A stretch of DNA of 15,116 bases, from positions 1 through 15,116 of the forward strand of contig JAEEJT010000015.1 in NCBI GenBank assembly GCA_016282055.1, given 5' to 3'. Origin of the DNA: Bacilli bacterium (GTDB taxonomy: Bacteria; Bacillota_I; Bacilli_A; ML615J-28; CAG-698). Each line of letters opens with the position of its first letter. Position 1 is the stretch's first letter. A model generated the notes under the pieces. That model searched no databases. It was not told the origin of the DNA and saw only the letters and a list, made by a program, of their open reading frames with translations. Below, one piece after another: positions 1-5,904 of the stretch. The translations under genes were made by a program, and so were the position numbers.

Positions 1-3
1 ATT

Positions 4-32
4 ATTCTATCATAATAAAAATCATTATTCAA
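4..32 (-). promoter_or_regulatory. Promoter for a gene beyond the left edge
   Basis: On the minus strand a -35 TTGAAT (27-32) and a -10 TAGAAT (4-9) are separated by exactly 17 bp. The -10 is preceded by TGA, giving an extended -10 (TGATAGAAT). It faces left out of the window and lies beyond the terminator at 107-136, so it should drive the next, unseen minus-strand gene. The interval 33-106 otherwise shows only AT-rich sequence. Motif match only. Confidence 0.5.
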
Positions 33-104
33 TCTAATTTAAAAATCAAAATGACAAAATAAAGTAAAGTGATTATAATCTATATTTAATATATTTAAAT
101 AACT

Positions 105-136
105 AAAAAAAATAAAAAGTGCCTTAACAGCACTTT
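105..136 (-). terminator. Intrinsic terminator after the 54-residue peptide gene
   Basis: Minus-strand RNA forms a 7-bp stem AAAGUGC/GCACUUU (arms 130-136 and 116-122) with a 7-nt loop, followed by a U-rich tract of the form UUAUUUUUUUU. It lies 78 bp past the stop of the 54-residue gene and should end its transcript. It is preceded by the 11-bp palindrome GACAAGATGTC (145-155), a pairing repeated at 399-461. Confidence 0.8.
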
Positions 137-155
137 AGTTTAATGACATCTTGTC
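111..155. repeat. Copy 1 of a hairpin/GACATCTTGTC module
   Basis: Plus strand: AATAAAAAGTGC (111-122), then a matching right arm with GCACT, then the 11-bp palindrome GACATCTTGTC (145-155). The same two elements, identical over 12 bp and 11 bp and in the same order, recur at 401-461 with a longer spacer. The two copies flank the 54-residue gene. Each copy lies 3' of a small gene as transcribed on the minus strand, so this looks like a duplicated 3'-UTR or terminator module. Confidence 0.6.
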
Positions 156-213
156 AAAATCATAATAATTAAGTAACTTTAATTATATGAATCATTCAAA
201 AATCACAATATGA

Positions 214-378
214 CTAAAGTTGCTCTTTTACACAAGAATCAAATAATACTAATTCTTGATTATCAAATAAACTTATAAAACTCTTTATAAAACTTCTATT
301 TGATTTTTTAATACTTTTCTTTACTACACTTTTATCATTGTAATTAAATGATAAAGCATTTAACCTAATTGAATTCAT
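214..378 (-). CDS. Unrecognised 54-residue basic peptide
   Basis: I do not recognise this protein. It is supported by a strong ribosome binding site, AGGAGG (387-392) extended to AGGAGGTGAA, 8 nt before the ATG at 378, and by an open frame of 54 codons ending in TAG. It starts MNSIRLNALS. Residues 15-32 are rich in lysine and serine, followed by a short amphipathic or hydrophobic stretch FIKSFISLF (30-38). The C-terminal part holds a single cysteine (Cys49) in FDSCV. There is no signal peptide or clear membrane helix. An intrinsic terminator (399-427) lies only about 6 nt upstream of the ribosome binding site, so expression probably needs read-through or antitermination, unless a weak promoter lies inside that hairpin. 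The gene sits between the two copies of the GACATCTTGTC module. It could be a regulatory peptide, toxin or precursor peptide; the sequence does not decide. Confidence 0.6.
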   Translation of the reverse strand: MNSIRLNALSFNYNDKSVVKKSIKKSNRSFIKSFISLFDNQELVLFDSCVKEQL

Positions 379-398
379 AAGTTTCACCTCCTATAAAG

Positions 399-427
399 TA
401 AATAAAAAGTGCTATATTACTAGCACT
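399..427 (-). terminator. Terminator or attenuator between the two small genes
   Basis: Minus-strand RNA forms a perfect 7-bp stem AGUGCUA/UAGCACU (arms 421-427 and 408-414, 6-nt loop) followed by UUUUUAUUU. It lies downstream of the 43-residue gene but ends almost directly at the ribosome binding site of the 54-residue gene. It can therefore act both as the end of the first transcript and as an attenuator in the leader of the second. No obvious antiterminator pairing was found. Confidence 0.75.
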
Positions 428-461
428 GGATCTATATACAAACCCTATAAGACATCTTGTC
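401..461. repeat. Copy 2 of the hairpin/GACATCTTGTC module
   Basis: AATAAAAAGTGC (401-412), hairpin right arm TAGCACT, and GACATCTTGTC (451-461) repeat the elements of copy 1 at 111-155. The spacer between hairpin and palindrome is 23 bp here against 8 bp in copy 1. The palindrome can fold as a 4-bp GACA/UGUC mini-hairpin with an AGA loop in the minus-strand RNA. Confidence 0.6.
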
Positions 462-490
462 CCACGGATTGAATTTTTATAGTTAATCGT

Positions 491-622
491 TTAACGAAAT
501 AACTTTTTATAAGCCTTTGAATATTTTTTAGTATAAGGTCTATTTAAGTCTTTCCAACAATCTACCATAGCGAAACCAGCTAGAATCAATGTAAGTATAA
601 TTAAAACAACTAATAATAACAT
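491..622 (-). CDS. 43-residue single-pass membrane peptide
   Basis: Unrecognised small membrane protein. I start it at the ATG at 622, not at a longer in-frame start at 754, because AAGGAGG lies 9 nt upstream and a good promoter (648-656) would fall inside the longer frame. Residues 1-19 are almost wholly hydrophobic (MLLLVVLIILTLILAGFAM) and should form one membrane helix. The remaining tail, from VDCWKDLNRP onward, is strongly basic, with about eight Lys/Arg, and should stay in the cytoplasm. One cysteine (22) lies at the membrane face. Length and layout resemble type I toxins and small regulatory membrane proteins, but no family motif is visible. Two direct repeats upstream of its promoter suggest tight regulation. 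A 5-4-5 inverted repeat (GTTAA/TTAAC, 482-495) spans its stop codon. Confidence 0.65.
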   Translation of the reverse strand: MLLLVVLIILTLILAGFAMVDCWKDLNRPYTKKYSKAYKKLFR

Positions 623-647
623 AATATATGTCCTCCTTACATTTATT

Positions 648-656
648 ATTATAACA
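648..656 (-). promoter_or_regulatory. Extended -10 promoter of the 43-residue peptide gene
   Basis: Minus strand TGTTATAAT: a perfect TATAAT (648-653) with the TGN extension. No good -35 stands 16-18 bp upstream (the hexamer there is like TTTCAT), which fits a promoter relying on the extended -10 or on an activator. The start would be near 641, giving a leader of about 20 nt with the AAGGAGG at 633-639. Confidence 0.6.
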
Positions 657-677
657 TACGTCAATGAAAAATGAAAA

Positions 678-714
678 CTGAAAATGATTTCATATTTTCT
701 GAAAATGATTTCAT
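678..714. promoter_or_regulatory. Paired 16-bp direct repeats, probable operator
   Basis: Plus strand CTGAAAATGATTTCAT occurs exactly at 678-693 and again at 699-714, a period of 21 bp or two helical turns. Each unit holds the dyad TGAAA-N4-TTTCA. A third dyad, TGAAAATAGTTTCA, stands at 791-804. Read on the minus strand the pair also contains two 9-bp direct repeats CATTTTCAG separated by 12 bp. That is the 9-12-9 geometry known for LytTR-family response regulator sites such as the ComE box. The pair covers about -37 to -73 relative to the predicted start of the 43-residue gene, where an activator would sit. The repeat is seen; the regulator is inferred. Confidence 0.65.
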
Positions 715-809
715 TTTTAACTATATTTTCATAATTATGACAAAATACACCCATTTTCTATTAAAAAGTAAAAATTTAAAGTATAATTAATGAAAATAGT
801 TTCAGAAAA

Positions 810-921
810 ATAAAAAAGAACTTATTTACATAAGTTCTTAATTTTTTTAATTATGGTATGGGAGCCTTTAAAGGGGTTAGGTTATTTAATTTGTGAAAGG
901 AATATAAAGGCCCCCATACAT
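810..921 (-). ncRNA. Probable structured small RNA (~112 nt), unknown family
   Basis: There is no open frame here, but the region has a complete small-RNA layout: an extended -10 promoter (928-936), a start near 921, and an intrinsic terminator (812-839). The RNA would form a 15-bp stem (arms 905-919 and 856-870, one G-U pair) built on AUGGGGGCC against GGCUCCCAU, which is GC-rich for this genome. The stem closes a 34-nt pyrimidine-rich loop. The loop contains UCCUUUC, which matches the 3' end of 16S rRNA (the anti-Shine-Dalgarno region), and CUAACCCCUU, so it could pair with ribosome binding sites, as C-rich loops of Gram-positive sRNAs do. It lacks the hallmarks of SRP RNA, 6S RNA, tmRNA and RNase P RNA. 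It could alternatively be the 3' UTR of the J-domain gene, which has no terminator of its own before this one. Confidence 0.6.
812..839 (-). terminator. Intrinsic terminator of the small RNA
   Basis: Perfect 9-bp stem AAGAACUUA/UAAGUUCUU (arms 831-839 and 816-824, 6-nt loop), continuing into UUUUAUUUUU on the minus strand. It would also stop read-through from the J-domain gene upstream. Confidence 0.85.
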
Positions 922-927
922 ACTGTT

Positions 928-949
928 ATTATATCATAGTCTAATAGAC
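928..949 (-). promoter_or_regulatory. Small-RNA promoter with a palindrome in the spacer
   Basis: Minus strand TGATATAAT, a perfect extended -10 (TATAAT at 928-933). Immediately upstream lies a perfect 11-bp palindrome GTCTA-A-TAGAC (939-949), occupying the -10/-35 spacer where a repressor could block RNA polymerase. No good -35 is visible. It stands 15-30 bp after the stop codon of the J-domain gene. Confidence 0.55.
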
Positions 950-964
950 AAAATAATGACAAGC

Positions 965-2983
965 TTATAGTCGTTTCCATTTTGCCTTTAAATTAATGTT
1001 TCGTGTATAAGTATAAACTCCATCAATAACCTGTTCGTTATCTAGATACCAACCTAAAAATTCAAATCCCGCCTTTTCAGGAGTTGGTAAACTAAATGTT
1101 GTATTATAAAATACATCTTGTTCACTTATAGAAGTTCCACCATCAGAATCAAAAGTAATCTTATATCGAGTTTCAGTAAATACAGCAACTAAAGTAATAT
1201 TATTATAAATACCTTTTTTAATAGTAAATGATGTTTGTGGTTCACCAGTGTTATTCAACTTCCAACCTTTAAAATCATAACCAGGTTTACTTGCATTTGG
1301 AATAACAACATCACTATCAGCGAAAAACTTTGTAGGTCCATCGCATGTTCCACCATCTAAGACATAAGTTATACTATATTCACAAGGTTCAAACCTAGCA
1401 ACAAATGTAACATCAGTCAAATATGTAAAACTAGATTCAGTAACTTTTTGATTATCATAATACCAACCAAGGAATCTATATCCTTTACAAATAGGAATTT
1501 CAAAATCAAATGTTTTACCATAATCAACCTTAAAACTATTTACATTTACACTTCCACCATTAGCATCTAATATAACAGTAAATTGTTTAGGTCGATATAA
1601 AGCTGTTAAAGTTAAATTACCATAAAAATTCTCATCAAGAACAAGTTCAGGAACTAAAACATTTACTTCAGCAACCCACCAACCAATAAAATTATATCCA
1701 GTTTTTTCAGGAGACTCAATAACTGTATTTTTAGCAACTTGATATGATGTGATGTTTGAAGTCATTTCGCCACCATCTAAGTCATAAGTAATATTATAAA
1801 ACTTACCAATATACTTAGCACTAAGATTAATAGTAACTTCAAAGTTATCACTTAATGAATGAGAAGTATACTCCCACTCAATAAAATCATATCCATCTTT
1901 ACTACAGACGCCATTATTAATAGTTCCACCTAGCGCATTATAAGAATAAACACACTTGCAATCATGAGAATTAAGATAATCATATCCTCTTTCATATTGA
2001 TTATTTTCAATTAAAGTTAAACCATAAGCAACATATGCCAATGATTTAGAATCTTTATAATTTATCTTATTTAACTTTTCATAAGCTCTCTCATAATTTT
2101 CTTCATTTAAATAATTAAGAGCTTGTTTATAATCTATACTAGGTTTAATAAAAGTAATAAAAATTAATATAAAAAACATAACTAAGACGACACTAGAAGC
2201 TATACCTATTATCTGTACTTTCTTCTTTGTTGACATCTTAGATACAACATTCTTAGGAATTTCGTTAATTTGAATCATTAACTGTTGATAAGCAGCATTT
2301 AACTTTTCAACCTCTTCATATCCTTTTATGCCTTTAATAAAATCTCTTATATAAACACATATTGTTTTATAATCATTTTCAGAATACTCATCTTTATTAA
2401 TACATTTATAATAAACTTGTAAGTCATGTTTAATTTCATCAACTCTACTATCATATTCACTAACATTATCATCATTTTGAATATTATTAGTAGTTTGTTT
2501 CTTTTTAAGAGAAGCTTGTTTTTTTAATTCTTCTTGTTTTTTAAGAAGAGCTTGTCTTTGAAGCTCTTGTTCTTTTTTTAGTTGAGCTTGTCTTTGCAAC
2601 TCTTGCTCTTTTTGTAAGGCTTGTTGCTTTATTAACTCTTCTTGCTTTTTAAGAAGAGCTTGTCTTTGAAGTTCTTGTTGTCTTAATTCTTCTTCTTTTC
2701 TCTTCTTTTCAGCTTCTTCCTGAGCCTTAATATAAACTAAATTATTTTCTCTATCAATTAAACTATTAACATATAATGAATTATCTTTCAAATAATCATA
2801 AGCATTATTGATCTCAACGAACATTTTTCCATCACTATAAAGTGAATTCATAGCATCTGGATGATAAATCTTAGCAAGTTTTCTATACTCTCTATTTAAT
2901 GCTTCCAAATCTAAATGTTTAGTTGTATCAAGATTAAAAATCTTTAAATATTTAAAAACTTCAACTTTCGTCTTTTTAGCCAT
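965..2983 (-). CDS. Membrane-anchored J-domain protein with InlB repeats
   Basis: 672 residues, starting at the ATG at 2983 (AAGGTGAT just upstream) in preference to an in-frame GTG three codons earlier. Residues 5-66 are a J domain with the invariant HPD (41-43) in KIYHPDAM, which in the family stimulates DnaK ATPase. There is no Gly/Phe or zinc-finger region, so it is a class III-type J protein. Residues 85-163 are a Lys/Gln/Glu coiled coil with a 12-residue repeat. One membrane helix spans about 257-279. Residues 283-338 look like a short helical, TPR-like hairpin pair. From about 345 to 670 there is one degenerate and four clear Listeria-Bacteroides (InlB B, Flg_new) repeats, near 396-464, 468-532, 537-603 and 607-670, each with patterns such as YxLDGG...GYxFxGW. 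The helix and the cytoplasmic J domain imply N-in/C-out, with the repeats outside. It has its own promoter. Function unknown; perhaps chaperone recruitment at a surface or envelope structure. Confidence 0.85.
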   Translation of the reverse strand: MAKKTKVEVFKYLKIFNLDTTKHLDLEALNREYRKLAKIYHPDAMNSLYSDGKMFVEINNAYDYLKDNSLYVNSLIDRENNLVYIKAQEEAEKKRKEEELRQQELQRQALLKKQEELIKQQALQKEQELQRQAQLKKEQELQRQALLKKQEELKKQASLKKKQTTNNIQNDDNVSEYDSRVDEIKHDLQVYYKCINKDEYSENDYKTICVYIRDFIKGIKGYEEVEKLNAAYQQLMIQINEIPKNVVSKMSTKKKVQIIGIASSVVLVMFFILIFITFIKPSIDYKQALNYLNEENYERAYEKLNKINYKDSKSLAYVAYGLTLIENNQYERGYDYLNSHDCKCVYSYNALGGTINNGVCSKDGYDFIEWEYTSHSLSDNFEVTINLSAKYIGKFYNITYDLDGGEMTSNITSYQVAKNTVIESPEKTGYNFIGWWVAEVNVLVPELVLDENFYGNLTLTALYRPKQFTVILDANGGSVNVNSFKVDYGKTFDFEIPICKGYRFLGWYYDNQKVTESSFTYLTDVTFVARFEPCEYSITYVLDGGTCDGPTKFFADSDVVIPNASKPGYDFKGWKLNNTGEPQTSFTIKKGIYNNITLVAVFTETRYKITFDSDGGTSISEQDVFYNTTFSLPTPEKAGFEFLGWYLDNEQVIDGVYTYTRNINLKAKWKRL
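2495..2662 (-). repeat. 36-bp (12-residue) tandem repeat in the coiled coil
   Basis: Codes for residues 108-163 of the J-domain protein. Units are QALLKKQEELIK, QQALQKEQELQR, QAQLKKEQELQR, QALLKKQEELKK and a partial QASLKKKQ. Units 1 and 4 are nearly identical at the DNA level, 108 bp apart (AAGAAGAGCTTGTCTTTGAAG on the plus strand in both, starting at 2543 and 2651, with one base fewer quoted needed for identity: the first 20 bases match). Such arrays change copy number by slippage. Confidence 0.75.
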
Positions 2984-3016
2984 AAAAATCACCTTATAAA
3001 TGGTCCTTATATTTAT

Positions 3017-3045
3017 ATTATATCAAATATAATAAATTGTAGCAA
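3017..3045 (-). promoter_or_regulatory. Promoter of the J-domain gene
   Basis: Minus strand -35 TTGCTA (3040-3045), 17-bp spacer, perfect -10 TATAAT (3017-3022) with TGA before it (extended -10). Start expected near 3010, giving a leader of about 27 nt. It lies just after the nrdG terminator, so this gene is a separate transcription unit. Confidence 0.7.
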
Positions 3046-3049
3046 CAAT

Positions 3050-3076
3050 TAAAAAAGGCACATTTTAAATGTGCCT
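3050..3076 (-). terminator. Intrinsic terminator of nrdD-nrdG
   Basis: Stem AGGCACAU/AUGUGCCU (arms 3069-3076 and 3056-3063; one or two further A-U pairs at the loop) followed by UUUUUU on the minus strand. The first arm overlaps the TAG stop codon of nrdG, so the operon ends with almost no 3' UTR. Confidence 0.85.
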
Positions 3077-3599
3077 ATAATTTTAATAACTCTATTTTAC
3101 CATTAGCAATGGTTTGTTTAACATCAATAACACGTTGATTAGAAGAACCACAAAATCTTAACATAATATTCTTTAATTCTTCAACGAATCTACCATCAAC
3201 TAATACATCAATATAATTTAAAATCTCTTTAGAAATATTAGTAAAAGATCTAGACTCTTTAACACCAGTTATTTCTTCATAAACAAAACCTGAATAAATC
3301 CATATAGTTTTATTAGGTAATTCTTTTCTTACTCTTTTAACTAACTCAAGAACATATGGTTGATTTTCAGGTTCAAATGGTTCACCACCTAAAATTGTTA
3401 AACCTTCAATATAATCTTTACTCAAACAATCAAGTATATAATCACTAGTTTCTTTAGTATATTCCTTTCCATATTTAAAATCCCATGTAACTTGATTAAA
3501 ACAATTACGACAATGATGTCTACATCCAGAAACAAACAAAGAAACTCGAACACCTAATCCATTAGCTATATCAAAAGTTTTTATCTCACCATAATTCAT
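3075..3599 (-). CDS. nrdG: Anaerobic ribonucleotide reductase activating protein
   Basis: 174 residues, usual length for NrdG. This radical-SAM enzyme uses a [4Fe-4S] cluster and S-adenosylmethionine to place the glycyl radical on NrdD. The cluster motif CX3CX2C is seen as CRHHCRNC (Cys26, Cys30, Cys33), followed by FNQVTWDF as in the family. GGEPFEPEN near residues 91-99 is the radical-SAM GGE motif. The start ATG overlaps the nrdD stop codon by one base (TAATG), so translation is probably coupled. A terminator closes the operon at the stop codon. No unusual residues seen. Confidence 0.95.
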   Translation of the reverse strand: MNYGEIKTFDIANGLGVRVSLFVSGCRHHCRNCFNQVTWDFKYGKEYTKETSDYILDCLSKDYIEGLTILGGEPFEPENQPYVLELVKRVRKELPNKTIWIYSGFVYEEITGVKESRSFTNISKEILNYIDVLVDGRFVEELKNIMLRFCGSSNQRVIDVKQTIANGKIELLKL

Positions 3600-5794
3600 T
3601 ATAGATGTAAAACTCTTTCTTTAATCTCTTGAGTTCTACCTTGATTCCAATATTGAGTACCAATATATCCACAAGTACGTCTTGCAACATTCATCTTAGT
3701 TTGATCATGATTATGACAGTTAGGGCATTCCCACATTAATTTACCATCTTCATCACTAACAATTTGTATTTCGCCATCATATCCGCAAACTTGACAGAAA
3801 TCTGATTTAGTATTAAGTTCAGCGTACATAATATTTTCATAAATATATTTAATAACTGATAATACAGCAGGAATATTACCTTTCATATTAGGAACTTCAA
3901 CGTATGAAATAGCTCCTCCTGGACTTAACTTTTGGAATTTAGATTCTAATTCTAACTTATGGAATGCATCAATTGGTTCAGTAACATGAACATGATAAGA
4001 GTTAGTAATATAGTTCTTATCAGTAACACCTTCAATAATACCAAAACGTTTTTGTAAACATTGAGCAAAACGATATGTTGTTGATTCAATTGGAGTACCA
4101 TATAATGAATAATCAATATTCTCACTAGCTTTCCATCTTGCAGTATATTCATTTAATGTCTTCATAACTTTAAGACCAAATGCTTCACCTTCAGGATCAG
4201 TTAATTTCTTTCCAGTCATATAATAAACTGTTTCCCATAATCCAGCATAACCTAAAGAAATTGTAGAATAACCACCATGTAATAGTTTATCTAAAGTTTC
4301 ACCTTTCTTTAGTCTAGCTAAAGCACCATATTGCCATAAAATAGGAGCAACATCAGAAATAGTACCAGTTAATCTCTCATGTCTTATTTGCAATGCTCTA
4401 TGGCATAATTCAAGTCTTTCATCAAAAATCTTAAAGAATTGAGTTTCACTCTTCTTACTAGATAAAGCAACATCTATTAAGTTAATAGTTACAACACCTT
4501 GATTAAATCTACCATAATATTTTGGTTTACCATTTTCATCAACGTATGGAGTTAAGAAACTTCTACAACCCATACAAGGATAGCAATTACCATTACCATT
4601 CTTATCAATCTTATATTCAAGCATCTTCTTTTCGGAAATATAATCTGGAACCATTCTCTTTGCAGTACATTCAGCAGATAACTTAGTTAAGTAGAAATAC
4701 TTACCATCTTCTTTAACATTATCTTCTTCAAGTACATATAAAAGTTTAGGGAACGCAGGAGTAATCCATTGACCAGCAGGGTTCTTAATGCCTTGAATTC
4801 TTTGTTTTAATACTTCTTCTATAATTAAAGCAAGGTCTGCTTTTTCTTGTTCATTCTTAGCTTCATTTAAATACATATTAACACTAACAAAAGGAGTTTG
4901 ACCATTAGTAGTTTGTAATGTATTAATTTGATATTGAATAGTTTGAACACCATGTTTGATTTCACTAAGTAATCTTTGTTTAACAATATTATCAACCATT
5001 TCATTAAATTCAACGTCATTAAAATTAATATTGCGTCTATAATTACCTAATTCACCCAAAACTTCAGTTCTAATCTTTTTTCTTGATGCATCAACAAATG
5101 GAGCAAGGTGAGCAAGTGTTATAGTTTGACCACCATATTGGCTACTTGCAACTTGAGCAATAATTTGAGTTGCAATATTACATGCAGTGAAAAAAGTATG
5201 TGGTTTTTCAATTAAAGTTCCACTAATAACTGTTCCATTTTGAAGCATATCCTCAAGATTAACTAAATCACAGTTATGAATATGTTGAGCAAAATAATCC
5301 ATATCATGGAAATGAATAATACCTTGATTATGAGCATCAACTACTTCTTTAGGTAATAAAAATCTCTTTGAAATATCTTTAGATACTTCACCAGCCATAT
5401 AATCACGTTGAGTTGATACAATAGTTGGATTCTTATTAGAATTTTCTTGTTTAACTTCCTCATTATCAAGTTCTATTAATGATAGAATTTGATTATCAGT
5501 AGTGTTTGATTGACGAACCATAGCATGTCTATAACGATATGTTATATATTCTCTTGCAACTTGAAAAAATCTATTAGCCATTAATTCATCTTCAACCATA
5601 TCTTGAATTTCTTCAACGTTTACAGACCTCTTTAACTTCTTAGATTTTTCAACGACGTTATTAACAACATTATTAATTTGCTCTTCAGTCAATCTGTCTT
5701 TTTCTTCAACTGAATTATTAGCACCTTCAATAGCATGTAAAATCTTTGCATTGTCAAATTTTACCTCTGAACCACTTCTTTTAATTACTTTCAT
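3599..5794 (-). CDS. nrdD: Anaerobic (class III) ribonucleoside-triphosphate reductase
   Basis: 731 residues from the ATG at 5794, chosen over an upstream in-frame start because MKVIKRSG begins the conserved ATP-cone and an AAAGGGTGAT ribosome binding site stands just before it. It reduces ribonucleoside triphosphates to deoxy forms under anaerobic conditions with a glycyl radical. Residues 1-90 are the ATP-cone, the allosteric nucleotide site. The catalytic barrel includes FFTACNIATQ (Cys205) and CYPCMGC (404-410). The C-terminal zinc site is CX2C...CX2C (Cys667, Cys670, Cys690, Cys693). The glycyl radical motif RRTCGYIG places the radical on Gly709. The next gene is its activase, overlapping by one base. 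A well-formed promoter (5876-5904) and a hairpin in the leader (5825-5849) lie upstream. Confidence 0.97.
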   Translation of the reverse strand: MKVIKRSGSEVKFDNAKILHAIEGANNSVEEKDRLTEEQINNVVNNVVEKSKKLKRSVNVEEIQDMVEDELMANRFFQVAREYITYRYRHAMVRQSNTTDNQILSLIELDNEEVKQENSNKNPTIVSTQRDYMAGEVSKDISKRFLLPKEVVDAHNQGIIHFHDMDYFAQHIHNCDLVNLEDMLQNGTVISGTLIEKPHTFFTACNIATQIIAQVASSQYGGQTITLAHLAPFVDASRKKIRTEVLGELGNYRRNINFNDVEFNEMVDNIVKQRLLSEIKHGVQTIQYQINTLQTTNGQTPFVSVNMYLNEAKNEQEKADLALIIEEVLKQRIQGIKNPAGQWITPAFPKLLYVLEEDNVKEDGKYFYLTKLSAECTAKRMVPDYISEKKMLEYKIDKNGNGNCYPCMGCRSFLTPYVDENGKPKYYGRFNQGVVTINLIDVALSSKKSETQFFKIFDERLELCHRALQIRHERLTGTISDVAPILWQYGALARLKKGETLDKLLHGGYSTISLGYAGLWETVYYMTGKKLTDPEGEAFGLKVMKTLNEYTARWKASENIDYSLYGTPIESTTYRFAQCLQKRFGIIEGVTDKNYITNSYHVHVTEPIDAFHKLELESKFQKLSPGGAISYVEVPNMKGNIPAVLSVIKYIYENIMYAELNTKSDFCQVCGYDGEIQIVSDEDGKLMWECPNCHNHDQTKMNVARRTCGYIGTQYWNQGRTQEIKERVLHL

Positions 5795-5824
5795 AATGAT
5801 CACCCTTTCTAAAAAATAAATTAA

Positions 5825-5849
5825 AAGATATATAAAAATTATATATCTT
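5825..5849 (-). promoter_or_regulatory. Hairpin in the nrdD leader
   Basis: An 11-bp perfect inverted repeat (AAGATATATAA at 5825-5835 against TTATATATCTT at 5839-5849) with a 3-nt loop. In the minus-strand mRNA it would fold about 30 nt before the nrdD start codon. It is all A/U apart from one G-C pair and is not followed by a clean U tract, so it is a weak terminator at best. It might be an mRNA stabiliser, an attenuator or a protein-binding dyad. Confidence 0.4.
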
Positions 5850-5875
5850 AGTGTTAATTTTATATCTATATTAAT

Positions 5876-5904
5876 ATAATACAATAAAACTAAAAATATT
5901 TCAA
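5876..5904 (-). promoter_or_regulatory. Promoter of nrdD-nrdG
   Basis: Minus strand -35 TTGAAA (5899-5904), 17-bp spacer, -10 TATTAT (5876-5881). Start expected near 5869, giving a leader of about 75 nt that contains the hairpin at 5825-5849. Just upstream of the -35, the plus strand has an 8-bp direct repeat ATGTAAAT at 5916-5923 and 5925-5932, a possible regulator site. No clear NrdR box was recognised. Confidence 0.6.

Noticed and set aside
214..378. AgrD-like autoinducer precursor
   Set aside because: Basic amphipathic N-terminus and a late cysteine are suggestive, but there is no charged C-terminal leader region of AgrD type and no agrB next to it.
678..714. Short CRISPR-like array
   Set aside because: Only two 16-bp repeats with a 5-bp gap and no cas genes; fits an operator pair, not an array.
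678..714. Fur/PerR-type box
   Set aside because: TGAAAATGATTTCA shares A/T composition with the TGATAATNATTATCA consensus but the dyad spacing differs; not assignable.
491..921. Type I toxin-antitoxin pair (43-residue peptide plus small RNA)
   Set aside because: The candidate RNA is on the same strand and not antisense to the peptide gene; no convincing plus-strand promoter was seen opposite it.
3952..4152. 66-codon minus-strand open frame inside nrdD
   Set aside because: Out-of-frame shadow of nrdD; leucine-rich nonsense product and no start signal.
5840..5880. NrdR boxes upstream of nrdD
   Set aside because: Sequences such as ACACTAAGATATATAA resemble the box only in A/T composition; no second correctly spaced copy.
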